In this document: piece after piece, positions 1 through 9,277 of the stretch | How positions within the stretch are numbered: the stretch's first letter is position 1 | How the letters are laid out: every line of letters begins with the position of its first letter | The notes under the pieces: model-generated | What the model was told of the DNA's origin: nothing | Seen by the model: only the letters and a program-made list of their open reading frames with translations | The model's database searches: none | Made by a program: the position numbers and the translations under genes | Source: Moorena producens 3L | GTDB lineage: Bacteria > Cyanobacteriota > Cyanobacteriia > Cyanobacteriales > Coleofasciculaceae | Assembly (NCBI RefSeq): GCF_000211815.1 | Contig: NZ_GL890948.1 | Coordinates: 1 to 64,000, forward strand | Direction: 5' to 3' | Length of the DNA stretch: 64,000 nt

Positions 1-822
1 GTAGACCATGGAACCGTAGAAATACCATCTGAACTCAAGAGTGTAGGAGTAGACAAGGGATACACCGAAGCTTTCTATGATTCGGATGGTCACGCCCATG
101 GGAAGGGACTAGGGAAAGAAACTACCAAGAAATCAGATAGAATATGTGCCAAGAATCGCAATAGAGGGAAACTATGGGCACTTCATAGAAAGCTAGAGGA
201 ACTAAATCCATCTAGATCTGCTCGAATACTGAAAAACAATCTTAGTCGAAAGACAGAAAATAAACGCTACAGACAAAATCAATCGGAACTTAAAGCCATT
301 ATAGGAGCCGCTTCTAAATCTCTTTTTAATGGTGAATCGTTGAAAGTTTTTGCGGAAGATTTAACACAACCAATAAAAAATAAACGTCAGTCCAAGGCCA
401 TGTCCCGTAAGCTTAATAGTTGGATGAAGGGTCAAATGCGGGACTCCTTACAGAAGTGGGCTAATTGGACTGGGTCGGTTGTTACAGAAGTTCAACCTAG
501 TTACACGTCGCAAGTTGACTCCAGAAATGGAACCCTTCTCGGGAAAAGGACTGGGGACAATTTTACCGGATTTGATGGGGTCGTGTTGCAGGCTGACTAT
601 AATGCTGCCAAAAACGTCCTTGATAGAGGTACGGACAAGGACATTACCCGGTACATGAATAAAACCGAGGTGCAGGCAGTATTATTGCGCCGTACCGCGC
701 GTTTCTTGGAAGGGATGGGACTGAGTTTGCTTGATGCAATTGAGCTTGGATGGCTTGATTGTAAACATGAGCTTTGCTCGGGCTTTCAAGGAACTCCTGG
801 TCGGGATGCCAGGAACGTCTAA
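1..822 (+). CDS. TnpB-family RNA-guided nuclease / IS605 OrfB (partial, cut by window start)
   Basis: The frame is open from base 1 to a TAA at 820-822, so the true start lies upstream. The segment carries the C-terminal RuvC-like half of an IS200/IS605 OrfB (TnpB). Visible are GVDKGY with the first catalytic Asp, VFAEDL with the catalytic Glu, and LQADYNAAKNV with the last Asp. Between the last two motifs, where a zinc ribbon with two CxxC pairs is usual, there is a glycine/threonine-rich stretch without cysteines. It may therefore belong to a zinc-less subgroup or be degenerate. TnpB proteins use a guide RNA made from the element end to cut DNA. No tnpA is visible nearby. Family is fairly sure; activity is unknown. 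Confidence 0.75.
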   Translation, partial: VDHGTVEIPSELKSVGVDKGYTEAFYDSDGHAHGKGLGKETTKKSDRICAKNRNRGKLWALHRKLEELNPSRSARILKNNLSRKTENKRYRQNQSELKAIIGAASKSLFNGESLKVFAEDLTQPIKNKRQSKAMSRKLNSWMKGQMRDSLQKWANWTGSVVTEVQPSYTSQVDSRNGTLLGKRTGDNFTGFDGVVLQADYNAAKNVLDRGTDKDITRYMNKTEVQAVLLRRTARFLEGMGLSLLDAIELGWLDCKHELCSGFQGTPGRDARNV

Positions 823-943
823 ATAGATGGGTGGCAGGCTTAACTCCAATTGCCGATGACCACCCCTCACTTAGACCACAATAAAATGCACCTTGACCGT
901 CTTATCCGGGATTATCCCGATTAATTACGGTTTAAGAGTATCC

Positions 944-1396
944 CTAGGTTCGTTTTTTCCTACGCTTCCTTGCCAGCTTCCTCTCCTTAATTTTGGCAGC
1001 AACAATACTGCGGTCAATGGGCAATCCTGCTCTAGGAATTACCTGATATTGTCGCTCGTCTTCTAGATTTTTAAGCTTAGTGTAATCAACCCAGTGGATA
1101 CAATCTACTGGACAAGTGTCTATCGCTTCTTGTATCACCTCTTCTGGGTCCCCATCTTGCCGAAAAACCCGGGATCTACCGTAGTCGGCTTCCATATAAA
1201 ACGTATTTCGAGCGACGTGGGCGCAGTGTTTACAGCCAATGCAGGTAATTTCATCAACGTAAACACCTTTTTGTCGCAGAATACCCCCTAGCTCTGGCTC
1301 AAAACCAGAACGCTCTGGAGCATCTCGAAAGACACCCCCTAACTCTGGTTCCAAACCCGAACGCTCTGACTCTGGCGTCGGTGAGAACTCAGACAT
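944..1396 (-). CDS. 4Fe-4S ferredoxin-like protein
   Basis: 150 aa. A cluster-binding motif CIGCKHCAHVARNTF lies near residue 53, with CPVDCIHWV about 40 residues later, as in the one-cluster cyanobacterial/plastid ferredoxins related to the DnaJ-ferredoxin family. The N-terminus holds two copies of a short unit (ERSGLEPELGG, ERSGFEPELGG), which I recall as normal for cyanobacterial members. The C-terminus is very basic (KLARKRRKKRT). It likely transfers electrons in the cytoplasm; the partner is unknown. Its ATG shares base 1396 with the stop of the upstream Ycf35 gene, so the two are translationally coupled in a DUF2997-Ycf35-ferredoxin operon. Confidence 0.85.
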   Translation of the reverse strand: MSEFSPTPESERSGLEPELGGVFRDAPERSGFEPELGGILRQKGVYVDEITCIGCKHCAHVARNTFYMEADYGRSRVFRQDGDPEEVIQEAIDTCPVDCIHWVDYTKLKNLEDERQYQVIPRAGLPIDRSIVAAKIKERKLARKRRKKRT

Positions 1397-1782
1397 TACG
1401 CGCTCCAGCGTTGTACAACTAAACGAATTGAACCATCTTTATTATCTTGTTGCTCAGCAACCTCAAAGCCTTGCTTAGCAGTTTCCTTAATTACTGTGTT
1501 GTAAGCGTAACGCTGGGTTACCCGTTGTAGGAAACCATCTACAGACCAAGGCTGTTGCCAATACTGAAAATCAGCAACTAGTTCGTAAGCGTTACCATTC
1601 CAACTAAAACCGATGTCGTAGTCATTCTCTTGCTCAATCACTACTTCAGCAGTGCGAGTTTGACCTTGATAACCGCGCACAGGGCTAGGACCAGATTCCC
1701 AATCAATCCCTAAGTCATTTAAAGCAGTTTCTAAGGATGAACGGTTACGGATTTGGGTTTTGATAGTGCTGAAATGAGACAT
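1396..1782 (-). CDS. ycf35: Ycf35 / DUF1257 family protein
   Basis: 128 aa, starting MSHFSTIKTQI and ending LVVQRWSA. This is the full-length pattern of the DUF1257/Ycf35 family found in cyanobacteria and red-algal plastids. There is no signal peptide or membrane segment, so it should be cytoplasmic. The function is not established. It sits second in a three-gene minus-strand operon, 39 nt after a DUF2997 gene and overlapping the ferredoxin gene by one base. This arrangement recurs in cyanobacteria and suggests a redox-linked role (inference only). Confidence 0.85.
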   Translation of the reverse strand: MSHFSTIKTQIRNRSSLETALNDLGIDWESGPSPVRGYQGQTRTAEVVIEQENDYDIGFSWNGNAYELVADFQYWQQPWSVDGFLQRVTQRYAYNTVIKETAKQGFEVAEQQDNKDGSIRLVVQRWSA

Positions 1783-1821
1783 TTTTGGTAATAAAACGAA
1801 TTTACTAACTGGAACACAAAT

Positions 1822-2031
1822 TTACCAATGGCTAACGGTAGCTTGAGTTGTGGCTGTTGCCGACAGTTCAAGCTTTTGGTCGAAGTAATCTGATGTTTTC
1901 TCAACAGATACGACTTGTCCTAGCTGAGCTTCAATAGCAGCTGTTACCTCTGCGCAAGAGGCTCCGATGATCCCAGTGACTTTTTCCTGGACTCGACCAT
2001 CTGGATAAATTACAAACTCTAATGTTTCCAT
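1822..2031 (-). CDS. DUF2997 family small protein
   Basis: 69 aa starting METLEFVIYPDGRVQEKV, the usual opening of DUF2997 proteins. The frame can be extended to a GTG at 2124, but the extra 31 residues are proline-rich and do not match the family start, so the ATG at 2031 is preferred. It is a small soluble protein of unknown function and the first gene of the operon with Ycf35 and the ferredoxin. The ~640 bp upstream contain tandem repeats and no other gene; the promoter should lie between 2035 and 2250. Confidence 0.75.
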   Translation of the reverse strand: METLEFVIYPDGRVQEKVTGIIGASCAEVTAAIEAQLGQVVSVEKTSDYFDQKLELSATATTQATVSHW

Positions 2032-2299
2032 AGTCGCCTTAGTGCTCGGTTTATCCCTAGTTGCAGGTTGTGGCACCGGTTGTTGCACCAGTCCAGGAGT
2101 ATCTAAATCCTGGATTGATATCACTGATCACTGACCAGTGCTATAGCTGGTTACTAATCAAATGATAATAATTCAGATCATGGCGCAAACAACATTAACA
2201 TAAGTTTATAGTAAATCGAGTGTTTACTTTAATATTTTGTTAGTTTCTCGTAACTTTTGCTATCAGTCAAGGGGTGGGATAACCCAAAAATGGTTTGTT

Positions 2300-2590
2300 A
2301 ACAAGTAAGCTATCAGCTCTCAGCTATCAGCTCTCAGGTATCAGCTATCAGCGATCAGCTCTCAGCTATCAGGTATCAGCTATCAGCGATCAGCTCTCAG
2401 CTCTCAGCTCTCAGGTATCAGGTATCAGCTCTGAGCTATCAGCTCTCAGCCAAAAGCCTTGGCCTATATCTGACATCTGTTCGCGTAGCGTGGCCAAAGG
2501 CCAACGGCTGACGGCTGACGGCTGACGGCTGACGGCTGACGGCTGACGGCTGACGGCTGACGGCTGACGGCTGACGGCTGATATTAACAA
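2300..2590. repeat. Heptanucleotide tandem arrays (TATCAGC/TCTCAGC, then GACGGCT)
   Basis: From about 2306 to 2455 the sequence is a run of TATCAGC and TCTCAGC heptamers with a few GATCAGC variants. After a copy of the GCGTAGCGTGGCC hairpin element near 2482-2505, a second array of about eleven GACGGCT heptamers runs to about 2582. The array is open in several frames and gives serine/leucine-rich pseudo-proteins; these are not genes. Arrays of this kind correspond to the STRR repeats known from filamentous cyanobacteria. Confidence 0.9.
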
Positions 2591-2675
2591 AATGTAGAGA
2601 ATCTAGGGGACTGGGCAAAGTATGAAGTATGAAGTATGAATTATTAAAGTTCAGCGAGATAGTTTAATAACCGTT

Positions 2676-3716
2676 ATGAGTGAAACGCAAGTCAGAGGTG
2701 TAAATAACCCCAAAACCGCTAATCCCAATGGATTAGAGCGAATACGAGTAGGGGTTTTAGGCTTTGGGGGATTAGGTCAAGCCGCTACCAGAGTGTTAGC
2801 TCCTAAGGGAGAAATGCTTTGGGTCGCAGCAGCTGACCGGAAAGGTTATGTTTATGACGCAGCTGGGTTAAACCCTGAGCGTTGTATCCAGACCTACCAA
2901 TCCCAAGGTTCCTTGGGTTATGTAGAACCAGGTGGCACCTTAAGTAGCAAGAGTATCGAAGAGTTAATCCAAAACGCGACAGTAGATGGATATTTCCTAG
3001 CACTGCCAAATTTACCCAATACCTTTATGGCATCGGTGGTTAAGCAATTTATTCAATCGGGTTGGCAGGGAGTTTTAGTAGATGCTCTCAAGCGCACTAG
3101 TGCTGTAGAACAACTGTTGCAACTGCAAGATGAATTGCAAGCAGCTGGAATTACCTATATGACTGGCTGCGGTGCTACTCCAGGACTATTGACCGCTGCT
3201 GCTGCGATCGCATCTCAAAGCTATGCCGAGATTCACAGTGTCAACATTACCTTTGGGGTAGGGATTGCTAACTGGGAAGCCTATCGAGCAACAATTCGAG
3301 AAGATATTGCTCACCTTCCTGGTTACGATGTAGAACGAGCCAAAGCCATGAGTGATGCTGAGGTCGAAGCCTTATTAGATCAAACCGATGGCATCATCAG
3401 CCTAGAGAATATGGAACATGCTGATGATGTGATGCTGGAACTAGCAGGGATTTGCTCACGCGATCGCGTTTCTGTTGGTGGTGTTGTTGATACCCGCAAT
3501 CCTAAAAAACCCCTCAGTACCAATGTCCAAATCACAGGTCGCACCTTTGAGGGTAAAATTTCCACTCACACCTTTACCCTTGGTGATGAAACCAGCATGG
3601 CTGCTAATGTCTGTGGTCCCGCCTTTGGTTATCTAAAAGCAGGAGTTTCCCTACATCACAAGGGGATTTATGGTCTATTGACTGCTGCTGAAGTCATGCC
3701 CCAGTTTGTGAAATAG
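2676..3716 (+). CDS. Saccharopine dehydrogenase-like NAD(P)-binding oxidoreductase
   Basis: 346 aa. An N-terminal Rossmann motif VGVLGFGGLGQAATRVL lies at about residues 25-41. Next come a dinucleotide-domain core (VDGYFLALPNLP) and a C-terminal catalytic-type domain with TGCGATPGLLTAAAA and HTFTLGDETSMAANVCGP. I recall such proteins as saccharopine dehydrogenase-like oxidoreductases in cyanobacteria, with unproven substrate. It is cytoplasmic, with no signal or membrane segment. The ATG at 2676 follows the repeat-filled gap. No close operon partner is seen. The NAD(P)-binding assignment is firm; the reaction is not. Confidence 0.75.
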   Translation: MSETQVRGVNNPKTANPNGLERIRVGVLGFGGLGQAATRVLAPKGEMLWVAAADRKGYVYDAAGLNPERCIQTYQSQGSLGYVEPGGTLSSKSIEELIQNATVDGYFLALPNLPNTFMASVVKQFIQSGWQGVLVDALKRTSAVEQLLQLQDELQAAGITYMTGCGATPGLLTAAAAIASQSYAEIHSVNITFGVGIANWEAYRATIREDIAHLPGYDVERAKAMSDAEVEALLDQTDGIISLENMEHADDVMLELAGICSRDRVSVGGVVDTRNPKKPLSTNVQITGRTFEGKISTHTFTLGDETSMAANVCGPAFGYLKAGVSLHHKGIYGLLTAAEVMPQFVK

Positions 3717-3719
3717 TCA

Positions 3720-3975
3720 TTGGTTTTAGGGAGTAGGGAGTAGGGAGTAGGGAGTAGGGAACAGTGCGTAGGGTGCGTTAGGGGCGGACTTGCCATGATT
3801 TTCCGCTTCTTCGCCCGGGTTGGGATAGTCCGCCCCGTAACGCACCACCTTTGGGCGAGCCCTCTTCTGTCTATAGCTCTAAAAAACGCTATAATAAAAT
3901 AATTTCCTGATAATTACCCTTAATAAATATCTCCCCATCTCCCAAACTCCCCACCTCCCTATCTCCCCAAATTAT
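3720..3975. repeat. GGGAGTA array plus GCGTTA..GGGGCGGAC dispersed repeat
   Basis: Directly after the oxidoreductase stop is a GGGAGTA tandem array (about 3728-3762). A dispersed palindromic repeat follows (about 3767-3850), beginning GTGCGTTAGGGGCGGAC and ending GTCCGCCCCGTAACGCACC. The same unit recurs at 45718-45808 and partly at 24711-24735. The end of the gap (3930-3975) is rich in CTCCCC, the complement of the first array. No gene was found here. Confidence 0.8.
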
Positions 3976-3979
3976 TAAA

Positions 3980-4576
3980 CTAAGCTGGTGGACTTTTGCT
4001 GGAGCAGCTGTCTGATGTTTCCTCCTGTTCCAGACTAATAGCATCGGTCGTTTGCAGCACAAATGGTAGACTAGCCCCTAGTAAGCCTCGCTGAATCCGT
4101 TGGGGTGTCTCTGGGAACACCACAAACAGGGGATAGATACGGTTTACGCCATCACTGAGAATGTGTTGATAGCCAGGAGGCATTAGCCATTCATAGTCTT
4201 TGTCTAGTAACACTTGGGTATGACGCCAGCGACTGAGCAAATCAGAAAAGTCTTCATGGGGGCGATGGATAAATAGAACAATCTCGATCTCCATCTTGAC
4301 TTTCCATTCGGGATCACACATTACCATAGCTAGATCACAGGGTAAACCTACGGCTTCGGTGATCGTGCCATGGCTAACGCTTTTATGCCCTAAGGAGGAT
4401 GGCGAGTGACGAATTCTCACCACTGGCAAGGGAATGGTGATCACACACTCATTAGGTCGGCGCATACTAGGAATCATTTCCAGGTAAGGTCGATAGGATT
4501 TAAGGAGTGCGATCGCACCATCATGGTTACTATACTCTGCTAGCCAAGCTTCGTAATCAGATTTGTGAACAGGCAT
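3980..4576 (-). CDS. Conserved hypothetical protein downstream of pilC
   Basis: About 198 aa, not recognised. No signal peptide, membrane segment or known catalytic motif is visible. The middle has a patterned hydrophobic/acidic segment (VKMEIEIVLFIHRPHEDF) and the end is serine-rich. The ATG at 4576 (MPVHKSDYEAWL) is preferred over an upstream TTG at 4597: it leaves a 4 nt gap from the pilC stop, whereas the TTG would overlap pilC. It probably belongs to the pilB-pilT-pilC transcript, so a type IV pilus role is possible (inference from position only). Confidence 0.65.
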   Translation of the reverse strand: MPVHKSDYEAWLAEYSNHDGAIALLKSYRPYLEMIPSMRRPNECVITIPLPVVRIRHSPSSLGHKSVSHGTITEAVGLPCDLAMVMCDPEWKVKMEIEIVLFIHRPHEDFSDLLSRWRHTQVLLDKDYEWLMPPGYQHILSDGVNRIYPLFVVFPETPQRIQRGLLGASLPFVLQTTDAISLEQEETSDSCSSKSPPA

Positions 4577-4580
4577 CGAA

Positions 4581-5798
4581 TTAGCCCATAGTTTCAAACA
4601 CTTTAAACATTGGTAGATACATAGATATCAAGATCACACCAACCATGCCTCCCAAAACCACAATCATAATTGGTTCCAAGATACTAGTTAGTGCTTTAAC
4701 CGCTTGCTCCACTTCATCTTCATAGAAGTCAGCAACTTTCATCACCATAGAATCCAACTCACCCGTCTCTTCTCCAATACTAATCATTTGAATTGCTAAA
4801 GGAGGAAAAATGTTTTCTCGTTGTAAAGCCAGGCTAATCATCCCACCCTGTTGAATCTCATTTTTAGCTGAGTTAATAGCATTAGAAATTACCTGGTTAC
4901 CCGCTGTATCTCTTACAATATCTAAGGAATTCAGGATCGGTACTCCCGAACGAGTTAAGGAGCCAAACACTCGGCAAAAGCGAGCTACAGAGCCTTTTTC
5001 ATTCAACTCACCAAACAGAGGTATTTTCAACTGCAATGCATCAATCTGTAACTTACCCATGGGGGTTTTATAGTAATATTTAAAAGCTGTAACTAATACA
5101 ATTATAACAGCAATGGGAATCAATACTTTCCAACTTCTGAGGATGCCGCTCAACCATAACATAAACTTAGTTAAAGCTGGCAATTCCGTTCCTAAATCTT
5201 GAAATATCCCAGCAAAGATTGGGATCAGAAACATCGTCATTGCCAGAAAAACCAGTAGAGCTAAGAATCCTACCACACTAGGGTAAGCCATAGCTGATTT
5301 GATTTGGTTTTGCAGCCGATTCATATCTTCCAGCAGCTTAGCTAATCGGTTGAGCACTTCATCAAGGACACCCCCAACCTCCCCAGCTTGAACCATACTC
5401 ACGTAAAGATTATCAAAACAATCTGGATGCTTACGCATAGCATCCGATAGATTAGTTCCTTGTTGTACCTCAGCACTGATGTTCATCAAAGCCTTTTTCA
5501 GCTTAGGATTAGAACACTGTTCCCCTAATACCCCAAGACAGCGGACGATAGCCACACCAGCATTAACCATAGCGGCAAACTGACGAGAAAAGACCGCTTT
5601 GTCTTTGATCGTGACATTGGTAAATTTTTCGGAAAGGTCTGAGAGGCTAAAGCTAACATCTAAGCTTTTCTTGACGCTGCCAACAGCAGAATACCGATTT
5701 TCTAGGATGCTGCGGGCTTGTTCAGGAGTAGCAGCTTCAATTTTTTGTTTTTTGGATTTGCCTGATTTGTCCCGAACTTGAGCAATAAAAGTAGGCAT
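4581..5798 (-). CDS. pilC: Type IV pilus inner-membrane platform protein PilC
   Basis: 405 aa, a usual length for PilC/GspF. There are two repeated GspF cytoplasmic domains (about 70-190 and 270-390). The three membrane segments lie near residues 173-200, 225-245 and 372-397. Family signatures include AAMVNAGVAIVRCL, FDNLYVSMVQAGEVGG and ISIGEETGELDSM. PilC is the inner-membrane platform connecting the PilB/PilT ATPases to pilin assembly; in cyanobacteria it supports twitching and phototaxis. It is third in the pilB-pilT-pilC cluster. The 255 nt gap after pilT is filled with repeats, which may separate pilC transcription from pilT. Confidence 0.95.
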   Translation of the reverse strand: MPTFIAQVRDKSGKSKKQKIEAATPEQARSILENRYSAVGSVKKSLDVSFSLSDLSEKFTNVTIKDKAVFSRQFAAMVNAGVAIVRCLGVLGEQCSNPKLKKALMNISAEVQQGTNLSDAMRKHPDCFDNLYVSMVQAGEVGGVLDEVLNRLAKLLEDMNRLQNQIKSAMAYPSVVGFLALLVFLAMTMFLIPIFAGIFQDLGTELPALTKFMLWLSGILRSWKVLIPIAVIIVLVTAFKYYYKTPMGKLQIDALQLKIPLFGELNEKGSVARFCRVFGSLTRSGVPILNSLDIVRDTAGNQVISNAINSAKNEIQQGGMISLALQRENIFPPLAIQMISIGEETGELDSMVMKVADFYEDEVEQAVKALTSILEPIMIVVLGGMVGVILISMYLPMFKVFETMG

Positions 5799-5869
5799 GG
5801 CTTTTTTCTAGATTAAGTCTAATCGCAAATTTTATCGATCCAGTCCCTGCTTTCTCTAGACTAGCGGTA

Positions 5870-6053
5870 AGCCGTTGGCCGTTGGCCACGCTTCGCGAAC
5901 AGCCCTCAGCCGTCAGCTTAAAATAAACATCGATTGGGATAATTTAATATTAAGAGATTTTAGAGAATTGAAAGTCTGGGGAAAAGCCGATCAAAGCCTA
6001 TGCTGATACGCGACACGCTGATACGCGACACGCTGATAGCTGATAGCTTACGA
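5870..6053. repeat. Repeat-filled pilT-pilC spacer
   Basis: The spacer contains a hairpin element of the CGCTTCGCGAACAG type (about 5874-5912, arms TGGCC/GGCCA) and a short array of GATACGCGACACGCT and GATAGCT units (6003-6048). No gene was found. Confidence 0.7.
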
Positions 6054-7172
6054 CTAGCGGGTTGCCTTTGCTCTAGCGCCCTTAGCATTCATCCCTCCAG
6101 AACCAGCAAGGATACGTTGCAATTCGTCTGGTTTAGAACTTTTGCCAACTGCTGCTTCCAAAGAGATCAAGCCAGATTTCACCTGATAAGCTAAAGCTTG
6201 TTCCAGGGTCTGCATTCCCAATTTCATACCGGTTTGGATAGCAGAGTACACTTGAGACGTTTTTCCTTCCCGGATCAGGTTAGAAATAGCAGGTGTCACT
6301 ACCATGATTTCCTGAGCCATCGTCCGACCAAACTCACCGGGTTTAGGGTTTTTCTTCGGTACTAGACATTGACTAAAGACTGCAATCAAAGAGTTAGACA
6401 GCTGAGCTCGGATTTGAGCTTGCTGTCCAGATGGGAACACATCAATGATCCTGTCTACAGTTTGAGCAGCTGAGTTAGTGTGTAGCGTTGCAAATACCAA
6501 GTGACCGGTTTCAGCTGCGGAAATAGCAAGAGCAATTGTTTCCATATCCCGCATTTCACCCACCAAAATCACATCCGGGTCTTCCCGCAGTGCCCCCTTC
6601 AGGGCATTGGCAAAGCTCTTGGTATCTTCACCTTTTTGACGTTGGTGAATCAAGCTCTTGATGTTAGGAAACACATATTCTATCGGGTCTTCCACTGTCA
6701 GAATATGTTCTGCCCGAGTGCGGTTAATTAAGTCAATCATGGCTGCTAGGGTAGTGGTTTTCCCAGAACCCGTGGGTCCGGTGACCAATACCATTCCCCT
6801 TGGTCGTTCACTCATCGAGCGCACCACATCCGGTAAACCCAATTTGTCAAAGTTAGGAATCTTGGAAGACAACGCCCTCAAGCAAGCCGCATAGCAACCC
6901 CGTTCTTTGTAAACATTGACACGGAAGCGAGCCAACCCCTTGACACCATAGGAACAATCAAGTTCCCAGTTTTGCTCCAATTCCTTACGCTGTGAATTGT
7001 TAAGCATACTGAAAATCAATCGCTGACAGGCTTGAGGGTTCAGGGATTCGTCATCAATGGGTTGGAGTTTACCACTGACGCGGAAGTAGACTGGCGCACC
7101 CGCTTGGATGTGCATATCTGACCCCCCCATCTCAATCATCTGCTCCATCAAGTCTTCAATCATCAGTTCCAT
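6054..7172 (-). CDS. pilT: Type IV pilus retraction ATPase PilT
   Basis: 372 aa. An N-terminal PAS-like domain (GGSDMHIQAGAPVYFR) is followed by a RecA-like motor. Walker A GPTGSGKTTT is near residue 132. The Asp box matches EDPIEYVF, Walker B matches DVILVGEMRD, the His box is GHLVFATLHT, and the C-terminal AIRAG-type region is present. PilT hexamers depolymerise the pilus at the cytoplasmic face of the membrane to drive twitching. The C-terminal tail is basic. It lies 98 nt after pilB in the same orientation, so co-transcription is likely. Confidence 0.95.
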   Translation of the reverse strand: MELMIEDLMEQMIEMGGSDMHIQAGAPVYFRVSGKLQPIDDESLNPQACQRLIFSMLNNSQRKELEQNWELDCSYGVKGLARFRVNVYKERGCYAACLRALSSKIPNFDKLGLPDVVRSMSERPRGMVLVTGPTGSGKTTTLAAMIDLINRTRAEHILTVEDPIEYVFPNIKSLIHQRQKGEDTKSFANALKGALREDPDVILVGEMRDMETIALAISAAETGHLVFATLHTNSAAQTVDRIIDVFPSGQQAQIRAQLSNSLIAVFSQCLVPKKNPKPGEFGRTMAQEIMVVTPAISNLIREGKTSQVYSAIQTGMKLGMQTLEQALAYQVKSGLISLEAAVGKSSKPDELQRILAGSGGMNAKGARAKATR

Positions 7173-7270
7173 AATCTTCTCTGCCTTAAAAACGTCAGTA
7201 GTCGTTAGTGATTAGTCATTACTCAAAATAAAATAGCCAATTGTTCATTAACAATGGACTAATAACTAAA

Positions 7271-9277
7271 TTAATTTTGAAAACGGGGTGTCATACAGTA
7301 AGGACAGTCTAGCCACTCCGCCTGTAATTGAGCTGAGCAAGTGCCACAGGTCAGAGAACTCTTGCGTTTAGCTTTAATTTCTGTCTCTAAGCCGGAATCA
7401 GTAAAGGTTACTCGTTCGACTTCTTCAAAGGTGGTGTAACCTTCCTGTACCAAATTCAAGCTATAGGCTAATATGGTGATCATCCCTTCCTCTACAGCAG
7501 CTTCCTTAATCCTTTCCGTGGGGGCACCTTGGTTGATTAAGGCTTGCAGGTTCTCAGAGACGCGCATAACTTCATAAACACCAACCCTTCCTTTGTAACC
7601 AATACCATTACAGGTTTGACACAGTGTACCAAGTGCCCTAGCTTCAACGATTTGCTCTGGTGTCAGGGTATTGGCGCGATAGATGGTAATCTCCCCATCC
7701 CTAGAGGCGGACAGACCATAGCGCGCTAGTTCTGCCGAACTTGGTTGGTAAGAAATGCGGCAATTGGAACAAACACGCCGCATCAATCGTTGAGCCAACA
7801 CTCCCAGCAAGGCACCGGAAACCATGAAGGGTTCAACACCCATTTCATCTAAACGAGCGATCGCACCAGCCGCATCATTAGTGTGTAGAGTAGTCAAGAC
7901 TAAGTGACCAGTCAAAGCTGCTTCAATCGCCGTTTTGGCTGTTTCTTTGTCTCGGGTCTCACCCACCAGAATCACGTCCGGGTCTTGGCGCAGAAAGGCT
8001 CGTAGAATTGAGGCAAAATCCATGCCTTTTTCCCGGATAACTTGCACTTGGGTAATCCCAGGTAACGAATACTCAATCGGGTCTTCTGCAGTACTGATAT
8101 TCACCCCAGGGTCATTACGTTCTGCCAGAATTGAATACAAGGTGGTTGATTTCCCCGATCCCGTTGGACCCGTCACCAAGATTAATCCAAAGGGACGCTT
8201 AGCCATTTCCCTGACCAATTCTAAGGTGTCTGGGTCTGTGATCAACTTATCCAACCCCAACTGGGTGGATTCGTTATCTAGGATCCGCAGAACCACCTTT
8301 TCCCCATAACGACTGGGCAAGGTATTGACCCTAAAGTCAACTTTTCGCCCCTGGAACATACGCCGAATTTTACCGTCTTGGGGTAAGCGTCTTTCCGCAA
8401 TGTCGAGATCTGCCATGATTTTGAAACGAGCCGCCACCGCTGTATGTATTCGCTGTGGTAAGGCATCAAAGGCTTGACGCAGTACCCCATCTTTGCGATA
8501 GCGCACCCGCAACTGCTCCTCTTGGGGTTCGATGTGAATGTCAGAAACCCCTTCTTGTAAAGCCTTAGCCAGGATTTTGTTAACCAAGTTGATGATCGGA
8601 GCCCCACCTGCCTCATTCAAAGAAGAATCTAGGTCTGCTTCCGCTTCCTCTGGGGCATCCTGTAAAGTATCGAATGAGCCTAAATTCTCTAAATCCTCCT
8701 TTACATCTACGGATTTTTGTTGATCTAGTTGCTTTTGCCGTGCCAACTGATCGTCAAGATACTGACTAATGATTTGCTGATAGTCTTCCTTAGTGATGAC
8801 CATCCGTTGCAACTTGATTCCCTGAGGTCGTAGAATCCGATTCAAATCATCCTGGGCTTCTAGATCATCAGGAGAAACCATTGCCACCAAAACCGATGGC
8901 GGCTCAGTTTCATGCTTAGATATGGGGAGCAGGTGATAGCGACGGCAAATATCAATGGGAATCAGGGTTTCGATCAAGCCACCGACTTGCTGAGTGGAAA
9001 TATCACTAATTTCCGGATCTAGAGACTCAACACCAAAAAGAACTTTTAGTTCAAACAACTGCTGCTTCTTGTATTGACGGATCAAGTCCGGTGGTAACTG
9101 ACGTCCGGTCATTGCTTCGACGACTTCCGTCAGTGGTCTTCCGGACTTGCGAGTTTCCAGCATTGCTTGCTGCATCTGGTCAGCATTAACGTAACCAGCC
9201 TGAATCAGTTTATTGCCAAATGGAGAAAAATCGTTACGGACTACTAGGGCGCGTCGTTGAGATGAGGAGTAAGTCAT
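7271..9277 (-). CDS. pilB: Type IV pilus extension ATPase PilB
   Basis: 668 aa. The N-terminal part (about 15-190) is of MshEN/GspE-N type (FGNKLIQAGYVNADQMQQAM). The motor domain has Walker A GPTGSGKSTT near residue 369, Asp box AEDPIEYSLPG, Walker B DVILVGETRD and His box GHLVLTTLHTN. A metal-binding CSNC..CQTC module follows the motor, and a second CGTC..CPYC zinc ribbon forms the extreme C-terminus, which is an extra feature. PilB polymerises pilin. In cyanobacteria the MshEN domain is a plausible cyclic-di-GMP site (family knowledge, not tested). First gene of the pilBTC cluster. Confidence 0.95.
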   Translation of the reverse strand: MTYSSSQRRALVVRNDFSPFGNKLIQAGYVNADQMQQAMLETRKSGRPLTEVVEAMTGRQLPPDLIRQYKKQQLFELKVLFGVESLDPEISDISTQQVGGLIETLIPIDICRRYHLLPISKHETEPPSVLVAMVSPDDLEAQDDLNRILRPQGIKLQRMVITKEDYQQIISQYLDDQLARQKQLDQQKSVDVKEDLENLGSFDTLQDAPEEAEADLDSSLNEAGGAPIINLVNKILAKALQEGVSDIHIEPQEEQLRVRYRKDGVLRQAFDALPQRIHTAVAARFKIMADLDIAERRLPQDGKIRRMFQGRKVDFRVNTLPSRYGEKVVLRILDNESTQLGLDKLITDPDTLELVREMAKRPFGLILVTGPTGSGKSTTLYSILAERNDPGVNISTAEDPIEYSLPGITQVQVIREKGMDFASILRAFLRQDPDVILVGETRDKETAKTAIEAALTGHLVLTTLHTNDAAGAIARLDEMGVEPFMVSGALLGVLAQRLMRRVCSNCRISYQPSSAELARYGLSASRDGEITIYRANTLTPEQIVEARALGTLCQTCNGIGYKGRVGVYEVMRVSENLQALINQGAPTERIKEAAVEEGMITILAYSLNLVQEGYTTFEEVERVTFTDSGLETEIKAKRKSSLTCGTCSAQLQAEWLDCPYCMTPRFQN

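Noticed and set aside
2295..2525. ORF of 76 aa rich in SALSYQ repeats (and a similar one at 32012-32233)
   Set aside because: Made entirely of heptamer tandem repeats; the protein pattern is a by-product of the repeat period.
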